From assembly GCA_030686995.1 (NCBI GenBank), contig CM060691.1:92507743-92571742 (forward strand): a stretch of 64,000 bases of DNA, given 5' to 3'. The translations under genes and the position numbers were made by a program. The notes below the pieces were generated by a model. It made no database searches. It worked only from the letters and a program-made list of their open reading frames with translations, and had not been told where the DNA came from. How positions within the stretch are numbered: position 1 is the first letter of the stretch; each line of letters opens with the position of its first letter. Of this stretch, positions 36,715 to 47,819 are shown in pieces. This DNA is from Artemisia argyi. Lineage: Eukaryota; Streptophyta; Magnoliopsida; Asterales; Asteraceae.

Positions 36715-38799
36715 TTACAACTGGTCGAACAAGTCGTCAATTCTGGGGAGTGGATAACGGTTCTTCACCGTTAACTTGTTCAGCTCACGATAGTCGATGC
36801 ACATTCTGAAAGTTCCGTCCTTCTTCTTCACAAACAAAACCGGCGCTCCCCAAGGCGAGGAACTCAGTCTAATGAATCCTTTGTCCAAAAGTTCTTGTAA
36901 TTGATTCGACAATTCTTGCATTTCCGAAGGTGCAAGTCTATACGGTGCTCTTGCAATTGGTGCAGCTCCTGGCACTAATTCAATTTGAAACTCAACTTGG
37001 CGTGTAGGCGGAAGTCCTGGCAATTCTTCCGGAAAAACCTCTTGAAATTCCTTAACAATCGGCACATCTTCAAGTCGTTTCTCATCTGACTTCTTCTCCG
37101 TGATGTGAGCCAAGAATGCATAACAACCCTTCTTTATGTACTTCTCGGTTTTAATGCACGATATAATACTGAGTCTAGTTCCACTTTGCTCTCCACGAAC
37201 AACCAAAGTTTCACCGTTAAAAGGAAGGTGAACAACTTTCTCATCACAAATAATTCTCGCTCGATGCCGAGATAACCAATCCATGCCGATAACAACGTCG
37301 AAACTTCCAAGTTCTACGGGCATAAGGTCTATATTGAATGGATGGTTTAGAAAATTTATGGTGCAACCACGGACAATGGTGTTGGTGTTAACTAAAGACC
37401 CATCGGCTAATTCAACGATATAGGAAATGTCTAATGGGATTGGTTCTATGTTAAGTAAAGGTGCAAATGCAATAGAAACAAAACTTCTATCCGCTCCTGA
37501 ATCAAATAAAATGGATGCATAACGATTATTAACGAGGAACGTACCCGCAACAACATTCGGGTCTTCTTTGACATCGTCTCCTCCCATAACATAAGCTCTT
37601 CCTCGAGCCCTTCCATCTTGATTTCCAGTTCCTTGATTCTTCTTCTGTGGGCACTCACTCCTAAAGTGTCCAATTTCTCCACAGCCAAAACATGTTACCG
37701 GTGGCTTCTGATTGTTACCCAAGGTTGGAAATTTGCAATCTTTGATGTGATGACCAACCTTCTTGCAGTTACCACATGTATTTGGGCAACGTCCTGGGTT
37801 ATGATGCCTCTGACATCTTTCGCACTTGGGTAAATTACCCTCATATCCCCTCCTTTCAGTCGGTCCTGCAGCATAGGCCTTTGCCACTTCTTGCCTCTTA
37901 GGTGGCGGCTGAACAGCATTTCCACCTTGGTTGTAATCGAACCTTCTCTTGTTGTTGTTATTGTTGTTTGGATTGTTGTTTCGGTTATTGGGATAGTTGC
38001 GGTTCCGATTGTTGTTATAGTTGTTGTTGTTCCGAGTGTTGGTGTAGTTGGTGTTGTTTGATCGGTTATTGTTGTTGACAGCAACTTTCCCTTTGACCAC
38101 TTGGACCATGAGTTTCTGAGTTATACGAATAGCTTCCTCCATTGATTGAGGGTCAAAAGAAATCACATCTCCTCGAACACTTTCAGGTAATCCACCAACA
38201 AAGTTTTCCATCTTTTTCTCATCATCGGGAACCATAGTTGGACATAGTGCAGCCAACTCCTGAAACCTCCTGAAATAAGTCTCAATGTCATCACCTTTAG
38301 TCACAAGCTCATAAAATTCCGTTTCCATCTTTTGTACCTCGGTACGAGGGCAAAACTTCTTTGTCATCAATTTCTTGAATTCCTCCCAAGTAAGCTTGTG
38401 AGCATTTTCCACACCAATCGGCTGAGCATACGAATTCCACCAAGACATAGCTTCATCAAGTAGCATACCTGTAGCAAACTTCACCTTGCTGACATCCGGG
38501 CATCCGCACATGAGAAATACATTCTCAGTCTTTTCAAACCAGCGGATTAAAGCAACCGCTCCTTCAGTGCCCTTAAATTTGATAGGATCACTAATCTTGA
38601 AATCTTTCCATGTACATTCCCTCTTATTAGTGGGTGGTTCAACCGTCCCTGTATTAGAAGCAGTCTCAGCAGCCCTTGCAGCAACCTCAGCTCTCTCAAT
38701 CTCTAGAGCTTCTGCAATACTATCCCTGACCAACTTGCGGATAGCGGCTTGAGTCATGGCGGGTGTTTCTGGTGCATTCTTACCCTTCCTTGGTGCCAT
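36715..38799 (-). pseudogene. Element E gag-protease and start of RT
   Basis: 694 codons from an ATG at 38799. Gag domain about residues 65-235 ([46 protein letters not shown]); an Asn-rich linker (240-285); two CCHC zinc knuckles ([14 protein letters not shown] at 342-355, [14 protein letters not shown] at 370-383); protease active site [10 protein letters not shown] at 431-440, with intact D-S-G; RT N-terminus from about 600 ([20 protein letters not shown], then [12 protein letters not shown]). It ends at the nonsense TAA 36715-36717. In an intact relative gag, protease and RT form one polyprotein with the next segment. Confidence 0.9.
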
Positions 38800-38878
38800 A
38801 TTTCTGATAAATCACAATGGAAATAACCATGAGAAAAATCATAATAGAAATAGTCATCGAACCAAAGATATACACCCA

Positions 38879-39053
38879 CAACATGTATAAATACAACCAC
38901 GACAAGTATAAATACAACCACGACATGTACGAATACAACCACAATCTGTCTAGACATCACCACGACAAGTATATATATACAACCACAACAACCACGACAC
39001 GTATATATACAACCACAACAACCACGACACGTATAAATATAATCACAACACAT
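38879..39053 (-). repeat. About 20-bp minisatellite between the E ORFs
   Basis: The words ACAACCACGACA and GTATAAATA alternate about eight times (for example 38894, 38915, 38936, 38974, 38996, 39021). It occupies the untranslated gap between the N-terminal ORF and gag (38800-39240), which otherwise has no feature. Confidence 0.7.
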
Positions 39054-39240
39054 GAATATAATACATGAAAATTTCGGCCTACATGGACCGATATAATATA
39101 TAGCACAACATTTCCAACATAGTAGAGTCGCACTTGATATATTTGTTTGTACAACAACCAAAAGACTACAAGTTCTTGAACTATGTCCCACATCCCGGGA
39201 CTAGGAAAATAATAAAAGCTAATATAATACCAGTCTACGT

Positions 39241-40194
39241 CTAGGCTCCTCCAGGCGCTCTAGATGGTCCAGGCTCTCCCCTCAAGCGGCGAATCTCACG
39301 ATCCATCGCCACCACGATCTCCTCAAGATGATCAAGTCGTAACTGAGAAGAAGCATCCCTACACTCCAAAATAACTACCCTCTCTCGAAGCAATGTCAAC
39401 TGGTCTACCTGCTCCCACTGGGTCTCCTGTGTCGCCTGAGCTCTATCTCGAATCTCAGGTAACTCATCCCTAAGTAGCTCAATCTCCTCCTGGTGCCTCA
39501 ACTGTCGTGCCTCGAGTCCATGGTATGACACATCAATACCAACCCTGCCCTGAACCAAATCCTCAACCTGCTCCTCGACAGTCTCGAGTCGAGTAGTAAT
39601 GATCTCATCAACTCTATACCCCAACCTATCGACTTGCTCCTGCTGAGCACCCATCTGATCCTCTAATGTGACGGCTGTAGGGCTCCTAGCCGCAGCCGCT
39701 CTAGAACTCTCACCTATGTGGTATACTGGTGGTGGTGAAAGGTCATCAGTCTCAGTGGTAGGTGAATCTGGAGTGGTAAGCCTTGCGCGCTTCCTGAGCG
39801 GCAAGAGCGAGGTAGGTATAGGAGTGGTAGTGGGTATGGCTGGTGGTGGTGGTGTAGGCACAGTAGGACTAGGGAGACTCCTATAAGTAGATGTAGCATA
39901 ACGAACTCTCTTCCTAGCAGTCTGGATAGTCTTATCCCTAGGAAACATAAGTCTCGGCTCTGAATGGATAGTAGTAGTAGGGGATGATGGTATGTCAGTA
40001 GGTATAGTAGGATGGACATGGGGAGTAGGAGCCGTCTCCTCCTCCTCGAAAGGCTCGGTGTCATCATCTGACGCCAAAAGTGGCAACTCAGGTGTAGGAG
40101 AAACAAGTGGTGAAACAGCAGTAGAGGACATAGAGCCCTCATCACCAGAGTCTGATATAGTGTAAAGTATGACAGTGTTGGGATTCGAAGACAT
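39241..40194 (-). CDS. Element E N-terminal extra ORF (Pro/Thr-rich with coiled coil)
   Basis: 317 codons, open, from an ATG at 40194, about 160 bases after the PBS. The N-terminal half is acidic and Pro/Thr/Ser-rich (STAVSPLVSPTPELPLLASD, PTPPPPAIPTTTPIP). The C-terminal half (about 180-310) is a predicted coiled coil (DQMGAQQEQVDRLGYRVDEI, EEIELLRDELPEIRDRAQ, LEEIVVAMDREIRRLRG), ending GPSRAPGGA. I recall the same ORF in many Asteraceae Tekay elements; it could be an upstream gag extension or self-assembly domain. Function is not established. Confidence 0.65.
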   Translation of the reverse strand: MSSNPNTVILYTISDSGDEGSMSSTAVSPLVSPTPELPLLASDDDTEPFEEEETAPTPHVHPTIPTDIPSSPTTTIHSEPRLMFPRDKTIQTARKRVRYATSTYRSLPSPTVPTPPPPAIPTTTPIPTSLLPLRKRARLTTPDSPTTETDDLSPPPVYHIGESSRAAAARSPTAVTLEDQMGAQQEQVDRLGYRVDEIITTRLETVEEQVEDLVQGRVGIDVSYHGLEARQLRHQEEIELLRDELPEIRDRAQATQETQWEQVDQLTLLRERVVILECRDASSQLRLDHLEEIVVAMDREIRRLRGEPGPSRAPGGA

Positions 40195-40350
40195 GTCTCT
40201 GTGATAATCAAGGTGAAATAAAAATAAATAACTCGTATAATGGCATCACTTAAAAATAAGTAAATATGCACTTATGATGAAATGATGATATGCTATGATG
40301 GTGTGGTTATAGTCTAGGGTCCATGATGCAACCTAGTTCGCTATAACCTT

Positions 40351-40363
40351 AGCTCTGGTACCA
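40351..40363 (-). other. Primer-binding site of E (initiator Met type)
   Basis: The minus strand reads TGGTACCAGAGCT, three bases inside the LTR. It differs by one base in the core from the usual TGGTATCAGAGC. Confidence 0.8.
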
Positions 40364-40366
40364 ATC

Positions 40367-43300
40367 TGTCACACCCCCAAAACACCTGAATGGCAGCAGA
40401 ATTGAATACCTGAGGGTGTAACGGATCATAGCACACAACCAGGATATATTGAACGACCTAAAGTGTCGTTTTAAAAATAAGTCGTTTGATACATTCAAAT
40501 ATTCAGAGTTATAAAGACATAGGTCCCAAAAGTTGGAAAAAGTTTACGGAAACAAGTTTAGTACAATCAAACGACGTTTCAACATAAGTGCAAGAAAGTC
40601 CGAATGAGCCATATCATTCTTGTTACACAAAAAGACTCCATGCATGCCATGAGAATATGCCTTAGTTACCTGAGAAATACATTGCGAAAAACGGTCAACA
40701 TAAAGTTGGTGAATAATCATAGGTTTATAAGTAATTCGTAAGTACGTAAACCACAAGTATATAGTAAAGTGACAAATTGTCAAAAAGTTTACATTGTCTC
40801 TTAAGCTCATGACACCGAAGCTAGACGTACTAAAATATGCCCCAAAGGAGTGTTTACCAGACACTCGTACTATATTAGACATGAAATGCATTCGTTTTCC
40901 TTATGGAGCAACCCAAACACGAATGGAGGAGTCACCCTCGATAGATCTATCCACTCACTCTCGCTTGGCAATATAATTAACGGTCCATGATAATAAAGGG
41001 GACTTGCAATGGTAGTACTAGCAACTTAAGCAATGTACAGAATTTAATACTTGGGCATGTACAAAAATAATAGTGCAATGTATTCTCCCCCGTGGGATTT
41101 AAAGTCAAATAAGTACTAAAAACGGGGCTATGAGAACTCACCTCAAAGTGATGGTACAAAGATGGTGCAATGAGGTAAAAGTAGTCGGGACAATGAGGCG
41201 CGAGTACTAGCCGCAACCTAAATGAATAATCGTGATCTAATTAAGATCAAGCCATAATGAAATGAATGCACATGCACATGATACTCATACCACTCGTAAT
41301 TTGGAAATACTAGTTATCGTCGTAGTAAAATAGTTTCCATACTTAGGAAAGTAAGTCCTTATATAGGAGTATATAACTTGTCGTACTATCTCGTTATGAA
41401 AACGTTAGTGTTACATTCTTTGTATCGAAAACCTTAGAATGACGTCGTCATGTCGTATAAATATTCCCTCGGGTCGTACGTATTCATTTGTTAAGAAAAT
41501 AGTCATTAGTAACGTTGCTAGAAAATATACCATTTAGTACGTACGTTATTATGTTTATTTGTGACCAAAAATATATATATAGTTTTGACAATGTTAAAAC
41601 GGGTATAACTCGGTCGTTTTAGGCTCGTTTTCCTTGTTCTTTATGTCCACGGATTCGTCTTTGTGTATACTAGTATATTTTAGATAACTCGGCTCCTCTA
41701 GGTTATGTTTAATGCCTCTTTTTACCCGTCGTATTCTGCCAATCAGCAAGCAGTTTTTGTAAAAATAGTTTTCGTCGTTAAATTTGCAAAAATCATATCT
41801 CCTTCGTTATAAACTCGTTTTAATCCGTTCTTTCGCCCAAAGTTTCGTTTTTGAATGTATTTTCTAAATCTTTGGTCAAAAATTAGCCATCACCCACTGA
41901 TTTTCCCACGAAATTAAAATAGGGACAGTAGGTATATCAAAAAGTTTCAAAAACCATTTTCAAGTCTCCAAACTAGTTCCATCATCCATCAAACCACTTT
42001 CAAACACCACAAAACTAATCTAATCCTACCATACACCTTCTTAGGGTGTCATGGGTTCCTAATCACCAAAACCAAGTAGATCTAACAAGGATCTAACCAA
42101 GAATCACTTCTAGGGCTTGTATGATCAAAAGTTTACAAAAATAAAGTGGTATAAGTTAATGCATGTATGAGATCTTGCAAGAAACATGTATAAACATAGT
42201 AATAACTTTGTAAAAATTATGAAATGAGTTTAGTAAACTTACTTGTAAGATTAGTAAAGTTAAGATGATTAAAACCTAATAATCCTTGAGTTTTTATTTC
42301 AAAACTCTAACAAGGATGCAATAAGAACAAGATTAACACTTAGATCTTTAAAAATTTTTGGTCTTGCTTCCTTTCTCCTTCTTGGCCGTGGGTTAGAGAG
42401 AGCAAAAGAGAGAATATGAGTTTTTGAGTTTAGTTGAAATGAGGTGAAAAAAAAGATAAAGTAAGATATATGAATTATTGTTATTAGTATATTATATTTA
42501 ATTAGTGAAAGGCATTAATGAACAAGGAGTATGTAAGTAAAATTGTAAGAAAATAGCAAGGGGGGGGGGGGGGGGGGGGCGGCAAAGTCAAGGGGGGGGG
42601 GGGGGGGTTGTGTAAGACTTTTGTTGTAAAAATGCATTATTGTTATGTTTTGTGTAGTTTTAAAAATGTACCGGGTACCGGGTTAACTAAAAATAAATTT
42701 TAACGGAGTTAACCGGGTCATAATAAAGTTATAAAAATTATAAAAATAGGTTGGATAAAATTATTGGGTGTTTAGATAATTATAGTTTAATTTCCACGAA
42801 AACCGTCGAAGTTTTAGTAAACTTAAGTTAATAATTAAAATAAATATCCAAAATACTGGGTAAATTAATATTATAATTTTTATATTATAAAAATGAATAT
42901 AAAAATATATCGGGATAATAGTCGGGAGTGTCGGACATGTTAGACACATTTATAGTTCGCGTATTAGTGTTTATTTAAAAATAAACGTACGTAAATCGTT
43001 AATTGTACCAAAAGTATAAAGTTAATTATCCTACGAGTGGAATAGCATGCAAGTGCCCTAATGATGATATGTCGACTATTTCTAGTCCATATGAAATGTC
43101 CCTGACAATAATGCATGAATTCGCTCCTGAACCAATACGGTTACGCGAATTTGAACACTCGTAAACTAAATTTACGATGACATGAATGATGCACGTGAAT
43201 AGTGGTTTTCTCTCGGGAATGAATAGTGTCAAGTGAATAGTAAAATTTCTGAACGTGTCTTGGAATGTCAAATTGACCTCAAAAACGATGAATAGTAAAA

Positions 43301-43386
43301 TGATGAATAGTGATCGATGAATAGTAATTTGTGAATAGTAGAATGTCGAAGTTTGGAAAAATGACCTGAAATTGTGGGTTGTGACA
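40367..43386 (-). mobile_element. E 5' LTR
   Basis: 3020 bp, collinear with 31165-34173. Differences seen include CGG/CAG in the first 20 bases, AAAGTGTATAAG against AAAGTGGTATAAG, GGGTGCCGGG against GGGTACCGGG, and longer G-runs at 42560-42607. The TGAATAGT array is at about 43192-43341. Confidence 0.9.
42560..42607 (+). repeat. Paired G-runs in E LTR
   Basis: Two long G homopolymers separated by CGGCAAAGTCAA. Both are longer here than the matching runs at 33357-33395 in the other LTR. They are candidates for G-quadruplex structure or replication slippage. Confidence 0.7.
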
Positions 43387-43391
43387 ATAAG

Positions 43392-43626
43392 GAAAACCCT
43401 AAGTCGGTTTACAATGCTTGTACGACAAGTAAACTAATACTAATCTAATTCTAGAATATTCTAATAACTTTGCATTACAATCCTTTCATGATATTTCATA
43501 ACAGTCCTTTATCTTAGAAGTACTTTGACTTTTCTTCATGCACGAGCAGTACTTTGATCATGAGCAGTACTTTGACACAAGAAGTACTTTGAACTTCAGA
43601 AGTACTTTGATCTTCATATCCCAACA
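43392..43626 (-). mobile_element. F 3' LTR, proximal piece (U3)
   Basis: The minus strand starts TGTTGGGATATGAAGATC at 43626. Five TCAAAGTACT words lie within the first 120 bases, as in the 5' LTR at 54680-54780. The preceding purine tract TTAGGGGAGGAT (43627-43638) is the likely PPT. Confidence 0.9.
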
Positions 43627-43646
43627 ATCCTCCCCTAACTTGAATT

Positions 43647-43955
43647 CTACTTGCTTGATTTCAAGTTCCTTTTTTTATCTTTAACTTTAATACCTTTATC
43701 TTCAAGGAAAGATTGAGTCTTTATCTTCTTTCTGAATTGTGTATCAAAGTACTCTTTATCAGCAGCATATGATATCTTTACAGCAAGAAATCTTTTCAGC
43801 AACTCAGCAACATTTGGCAAATTGTATATCAAATCATAAAGTTTCATGCTATTCTCATCACTTCTAGGTGTGTAAACTCCTGTGAGAGGTGAATTATTGA
43901 AAATTAATGGATTTAGATATCTCTTTACCAAAGCCATTAACTCTGGAGTAGCCAA
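43647..43955 (-). CDS. Element F short 3' ORF, function unknown
   Basis: 102 codons from an ATG at 43955, ending close to the polypurine tract. It includes KLYDLIYNLPNVAELLKRFL and a basic tail (KGIKVKDKKRNLKSSK). I recognise no domain. It is downstream of the accessory gene and in a region with no other coding signal. It may be a decayed exon of the accessory gene or spurious. Confidence 0.35.
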   Translation of the reverse strand: MATPELMALVKRYLNPLIFNNSPLTGVYTPRSDENSMKLYDLIYNLPNVAELLKRFLAVKISYAADKEYFDTQFRKKIKTQSFLEDKGIKVKDKKRNLKSSK

Positions 43956-44606
43956 TGTTTAGGTTAAAGCACAAAGACCATGGTACATTGATAACCATAT
44001 GATTTTTAGCAAATCATCAGCTATCAACGGATTTGTTTAGTCTTTACCAAGAGTCGTTTGTTTTTGGACTAGTTAGTTCTTTTAGTACAATCACAACCAT
44101 AGTGAACTAATTCCCATATAAATGGTTTTCCCACAGCCTTTACCACAAGCCATTTTCTTGTGGGCTAGCCAACTCTTCACTATAACAGATATGGTGAGTT
44201 GAAAACCATATAATTTTTAGTAAATTGTCAACTAAAAATGGATTTGATTATCACATCAGAGTCGTACCCTCATGATGAGTCAAACCCTTTCTTGTCTGTT
44301 AAATATGGTGAGTTGATTACCATTTGCTGTGTAGGACAAGTACTAACACCATGTATTTCAAAACATTTTGTTGCTGTTATCTTGTGCTTCAAAAATTCTT
44401 TTTCCTTTTATTTTAAACTTAATCAAAAGACTTTCACTGATTTTATGCAGCAAGCAGTACTTTGAGAAAGTACTGTTTGTCTGAAAGTACTTTGAATAAA
44501 GTACTCATTATTCAAAAAGATTTATATAATACAAACCATACCAGTATTTATGCAATATCATCATCTAAAGTAGTCCACTTGATGAACAGTTCAATCACCA
44601 TCAATG
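43956..44606 (-). mobile_element. Non-coding spacer in F
   Basis: Contains short direct repeats (AACCATATGATTTTTAGCAAAT at 43990-44015 and a variant near 44200-44230; 'TGGTGAGTTGA' at 44190 and 44307) and a tight cluster of four AGTACT words at 44455-44505. No gene is seen. Confidence 0.5.
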
Positions 44607-47349
44607 CTACTCACTTTCATCTTCAACCTCCATAGCATGATCCAGCATCCTTGTCATAAGATCTCTAGTAAAATGGTATCTTCTCTCTGCTAGCATATGT
44701 ATCATGACTCCATCTTCCAATTCAAGTGAATGTACCCCTGATGACTCAAAGAATCTCCACTTGTTATCTCCCAATTCTCTTGAGCATTCCACAGAGCATC
44801 ATTACTTGCTTCACTTGTCTCCCAGATGGTCATTAAATCTCCCAGCAAGATTAATCCCACTCCTGTTGGTTCAGTATTCTCAAAATAGGCTTGCACTTGT
44901 AAATACAAATGATAAAGATCTTCTCTGTCTATCATGTGCAGTATATCCCATAGCATGTTGAATACTCTGAAACTTTCATCTTCTCTATGAAAAATGAGAT
45001 AATCCCCTTCAGATGATTCTACCACAGAAAATGTAGATATCTTGGACTTTTTCTCAACATCTTGTATTTTCTTTGGATTCTCAAAATCTACACCTCTAAG
45101 ATAATTCCTCAGCTCATCAACAGTGTCTGATCTTAGCATCTTGAGCTTCTTTGATAACTTATCATCTTGAGTTTCTTTCTTTCTCTTTAATTTTATTTAC
45201 TCAGCTTGTTCTTTCATTATTTCCTCGAGCTTCTTTTCCATTTCAGAATCCATAGGAATAAAACTTTCAAGCTCTCTTTTAATGGACTCTTGAAAAGCAT
45301 CATATAACTCTTTCACTTGCGGATATCTAAGTCTTTGTAAACCTTTATATCCTTTGCCCTTCAAAAAACTTATCATTGAATTTCTCTCTTGAGCAATGGA
45401 TAGTGGTCTTCCTGTTTGAACAACTGGCTTCCTTGATTCCCTTAAGAATTCAGCATCCAAATCAGCTTGATACTTTCTAGCAGCTTCTTCATTCTTAGCT
45501 ATCTCAAAAGCTCTTAATTGTGCTAGAGTGAACTTCTTCTTCTTCTTCTTTGATTCTTTCATGATCCCTTTTCCTTTGTCTTTAGGATCTACCTCTTGAG
45601 TAGGTTGAGAAGAAGACTGTAAAGCTTGAGTTTGTTCAACCCCAGGAATACTAATACCCCTTGGCCTTGTGATGCTTAGCATGATATCTGCAATTGTCTC
45701 ATCATCACTTGCAATATGTTCTATAGACTCTTCTTGAATAGGATTTGAAGGACCAACTTCTTCTTCAAAATTCAAAGTCCTTGGTGTGATTAGAAATTTC
45801 CTATTAGTACTTTGAGAAGCAGTACCTTGAGCAGTAACACCTTGAACACCAGTACTTTGATCACCAACATTTTGATCATCAGCACTTTGAATATCTTTAT
45901 CTTGAGCTTCAGTACCTTCCAAATCTCCATTCTTAACTTGCTCAACATCAATTTTCTCTTCTTCAACAACTTGCTCAACTTCATCAAGTTTTCTTTCAAC
46001 AGTACTTTCAAATACTTGTGTATCATCAAAATTTAGCAAATGGTCTTCTTCTTCATTAAGTTTAGCATCTTCATTCAGATTCTCAGTCAAATTCCTCCCC
46101 AATGTGAATGAAGATTGCTTCCTGAGTTTCTTCTTCTTTGACTTAGATGCCCGCTTTGATTTCTGACCACTCCTTCTATGTTGCTTCACCCACATCCTGT
46201 GATGCTTAACAAGTGGCCAAACAGAATCCTCAACTCCTTCAACTTAGACTTCAGCTTCAAAATTATATCATCTTGAGTATTAACCACCTATTTCAATCTT
46301 CTGAATTCTCTAGTCAATGCATAAGTATCCATCACTCCCTCATCTCCTCCAGATGTTTGAGACCCATCTGTTAAAGAATAATCATTGAGAGATGGTGGTG
46401 TATTCACATCCTGCTCTGTATCAGTATAAGCAGTACCTTGCAGAGAAGCAGACCTTTCCTTAGAAACAATAGGTGGAGAAGTACTTTCTCTTGAAATAGA
46501 TCTTTCCCTTAAAGCATGAACTGATATTGAAGTAGTTCTTTCACTTGAAGCAATTTTCTGAGGTGATGCAAGAGATGTGGGTGGAGTATGTGCTGACTCA
46601 GAATGCTCAGAATGTGCAAAGTCACTAGTTGCATCAGTTGAATCTCTAACTGCCTGTGCTACTTCCAATATATGAGCTGTCAAAGGTGTATTCTTCCCAA
46701 AAAACTTAACACCCTTGTTAGACATAAAAGTGAAAACCTTTGGAGGTAGTACAACAGTAGGTAAAAAATGTTGCGGTTGTGGGACATCCTCAAGCTGTTT
46801 ATCTAAAAGCAACTGAATAAATCTAGGATACATCAAAAATGGTGAACCATGGTTGATGTGAGTAAGCATACCATCAAGGATCATATATGAGAAATTGAAT
46901 GGTTGATTGGTAGCTAATCCTTCAAATGCAGAGGCTAAGACATGACCAAATTGATCCAAATCAGTACTTTTGGGACTTAGGCAATGAAGTAAAACATGTA
47001 TAAGGTACTTCCAATGAGGACTAAACAATGCCTTTTGAAAAGTAAGTTTATTAAGAGCACCTTCATAGCCTGTCTCTCTGAGTGCATCCCAAAGTACTTG
47101 TTTGTCAAAGAGAATAGTACCTTCTTCATCATTAAACAATAAGGCTTTCCTTATTGTGGCCTCAGTGATACGAATTTTTCTCCCAGCTACTGTAGCTTGA
47201 ATAAAATCCTCTTCTTCTTCCAATCCAGATGTAGCAGTATTCCAAAATTCTTGAATCCAGGGACCAATGATATCAGGATCGACCAAAAGAGCATAGTTGA
47301 TTGATGACCCAGTGAGAAAATCAATGATGGCATGAAAATCAACATTCAA
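44607..47349 (-). pseudogene. Element F accessory gene (env-position ORF of Sirevirus-like copia)
   Basis: One long gene broken by stops and shifts: 47349-46288 (353 codons), 46195-45197 (332), 45139-44702 and 44792-44607. The N-terminal part (FHAIIDFLTGSSINYALLVD, LFSPHWKYLIHVLLHCLSPK) matches Asteraceae proteins often labelled 'synaptobrevin, longin-like'. The middle is Lys/Glu-rich with a QST-containing repeat region (DQSTGVQGVTAQGTASQST). The end (FENTEPTGVGLILLGDLMTI, MLAERRYHFTRDLMTRML) matches the C-terminus of the same family. I see no signal peptide or membrane anchor. It stands where Sireviruses carry an env-like gene; the function is unknown. Confidence 0.65.
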
Positions 47350-47819
47350 CTATGTCTTTTCTAAATTGGCGATCACGTTGTGTTTGCTAACTGTTGGACG
47401 ATTTTCCATTGCTTGGTGATGAAAAATAATGATGATCGGTGATGGATTTATTGAAGTTTGAATGAATGAACAGTAGTAATGGTGAGGGTAAATTGAAATT
47501 GGAAGAGATGAGTGTATAAAGAGATAATATTCAAAAAATCATGGCATATTAAATGTTTGTACCATTATTCTTGGTATTATCACCTCCGTATCTTGTGCAA
47601 ATTAGTTACCCCACCTTTTTGACCGTTGGAATAGTACCCTGACACGTCAGTACTTTCCATTAAGCACCAAGCAGTACTTTCAAGCTAAGGTAAAGCATTA
47701 CTTTGCTCAAAAGTACTTTCCATCCTCTTTGCATCAGACAAAATCATTTACAAAAATACAATTTTGGTGCCTCCCCTCAAACACAGAATAGATACTAAAG
47801 CCTCCCCTCAAATGTAGCT
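47350..47819 (-). other. Purine-tract spacer between F pol and accessory gene
   Basis: Two copies of TTGAGGGGAGGC occur on the minus strand (about 47771-47782 and 47807-47818), just after the pol stop. Repeated PPT-like tracts after pol are typical of Sireviruses. Four AGTACTTT words lie at 47645-47720. Confidence 0.5.

Larger units (their letters stand above)
31165..43386 (-). mobile_element. Element E: Tekay-type chromovirus (Ty3/gypsy), complete with TSD
   Basis: The two LTRs are 31165-34173 (3009 bp) and 40367-43386 (3020 bp), TGTCACACCCCCAAAACACC to GTGGGTTGTGACA on the plus strand. ATAAG target-site duplications flank them. Internal order on the minus strand: initiator-Met-type PBS, an extra N-terminal ORF, gag-protease-RT, RNase H-integrase-chromodomain, polypurine tract. 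LTRs differ at about 20 positions plus G-run length, roughly 0.7%, so insertion is recent. Two lesions in the RT region stop it from being autonomous as read. Confidence 0.95.

Noticed and set aside
44607..47349. A retroviral envelope protein in F
   Set aside because: No signal peptide, membrane anchor or cleavage site is seen. Only the position resembles that of env-like genes in Sireviruses.
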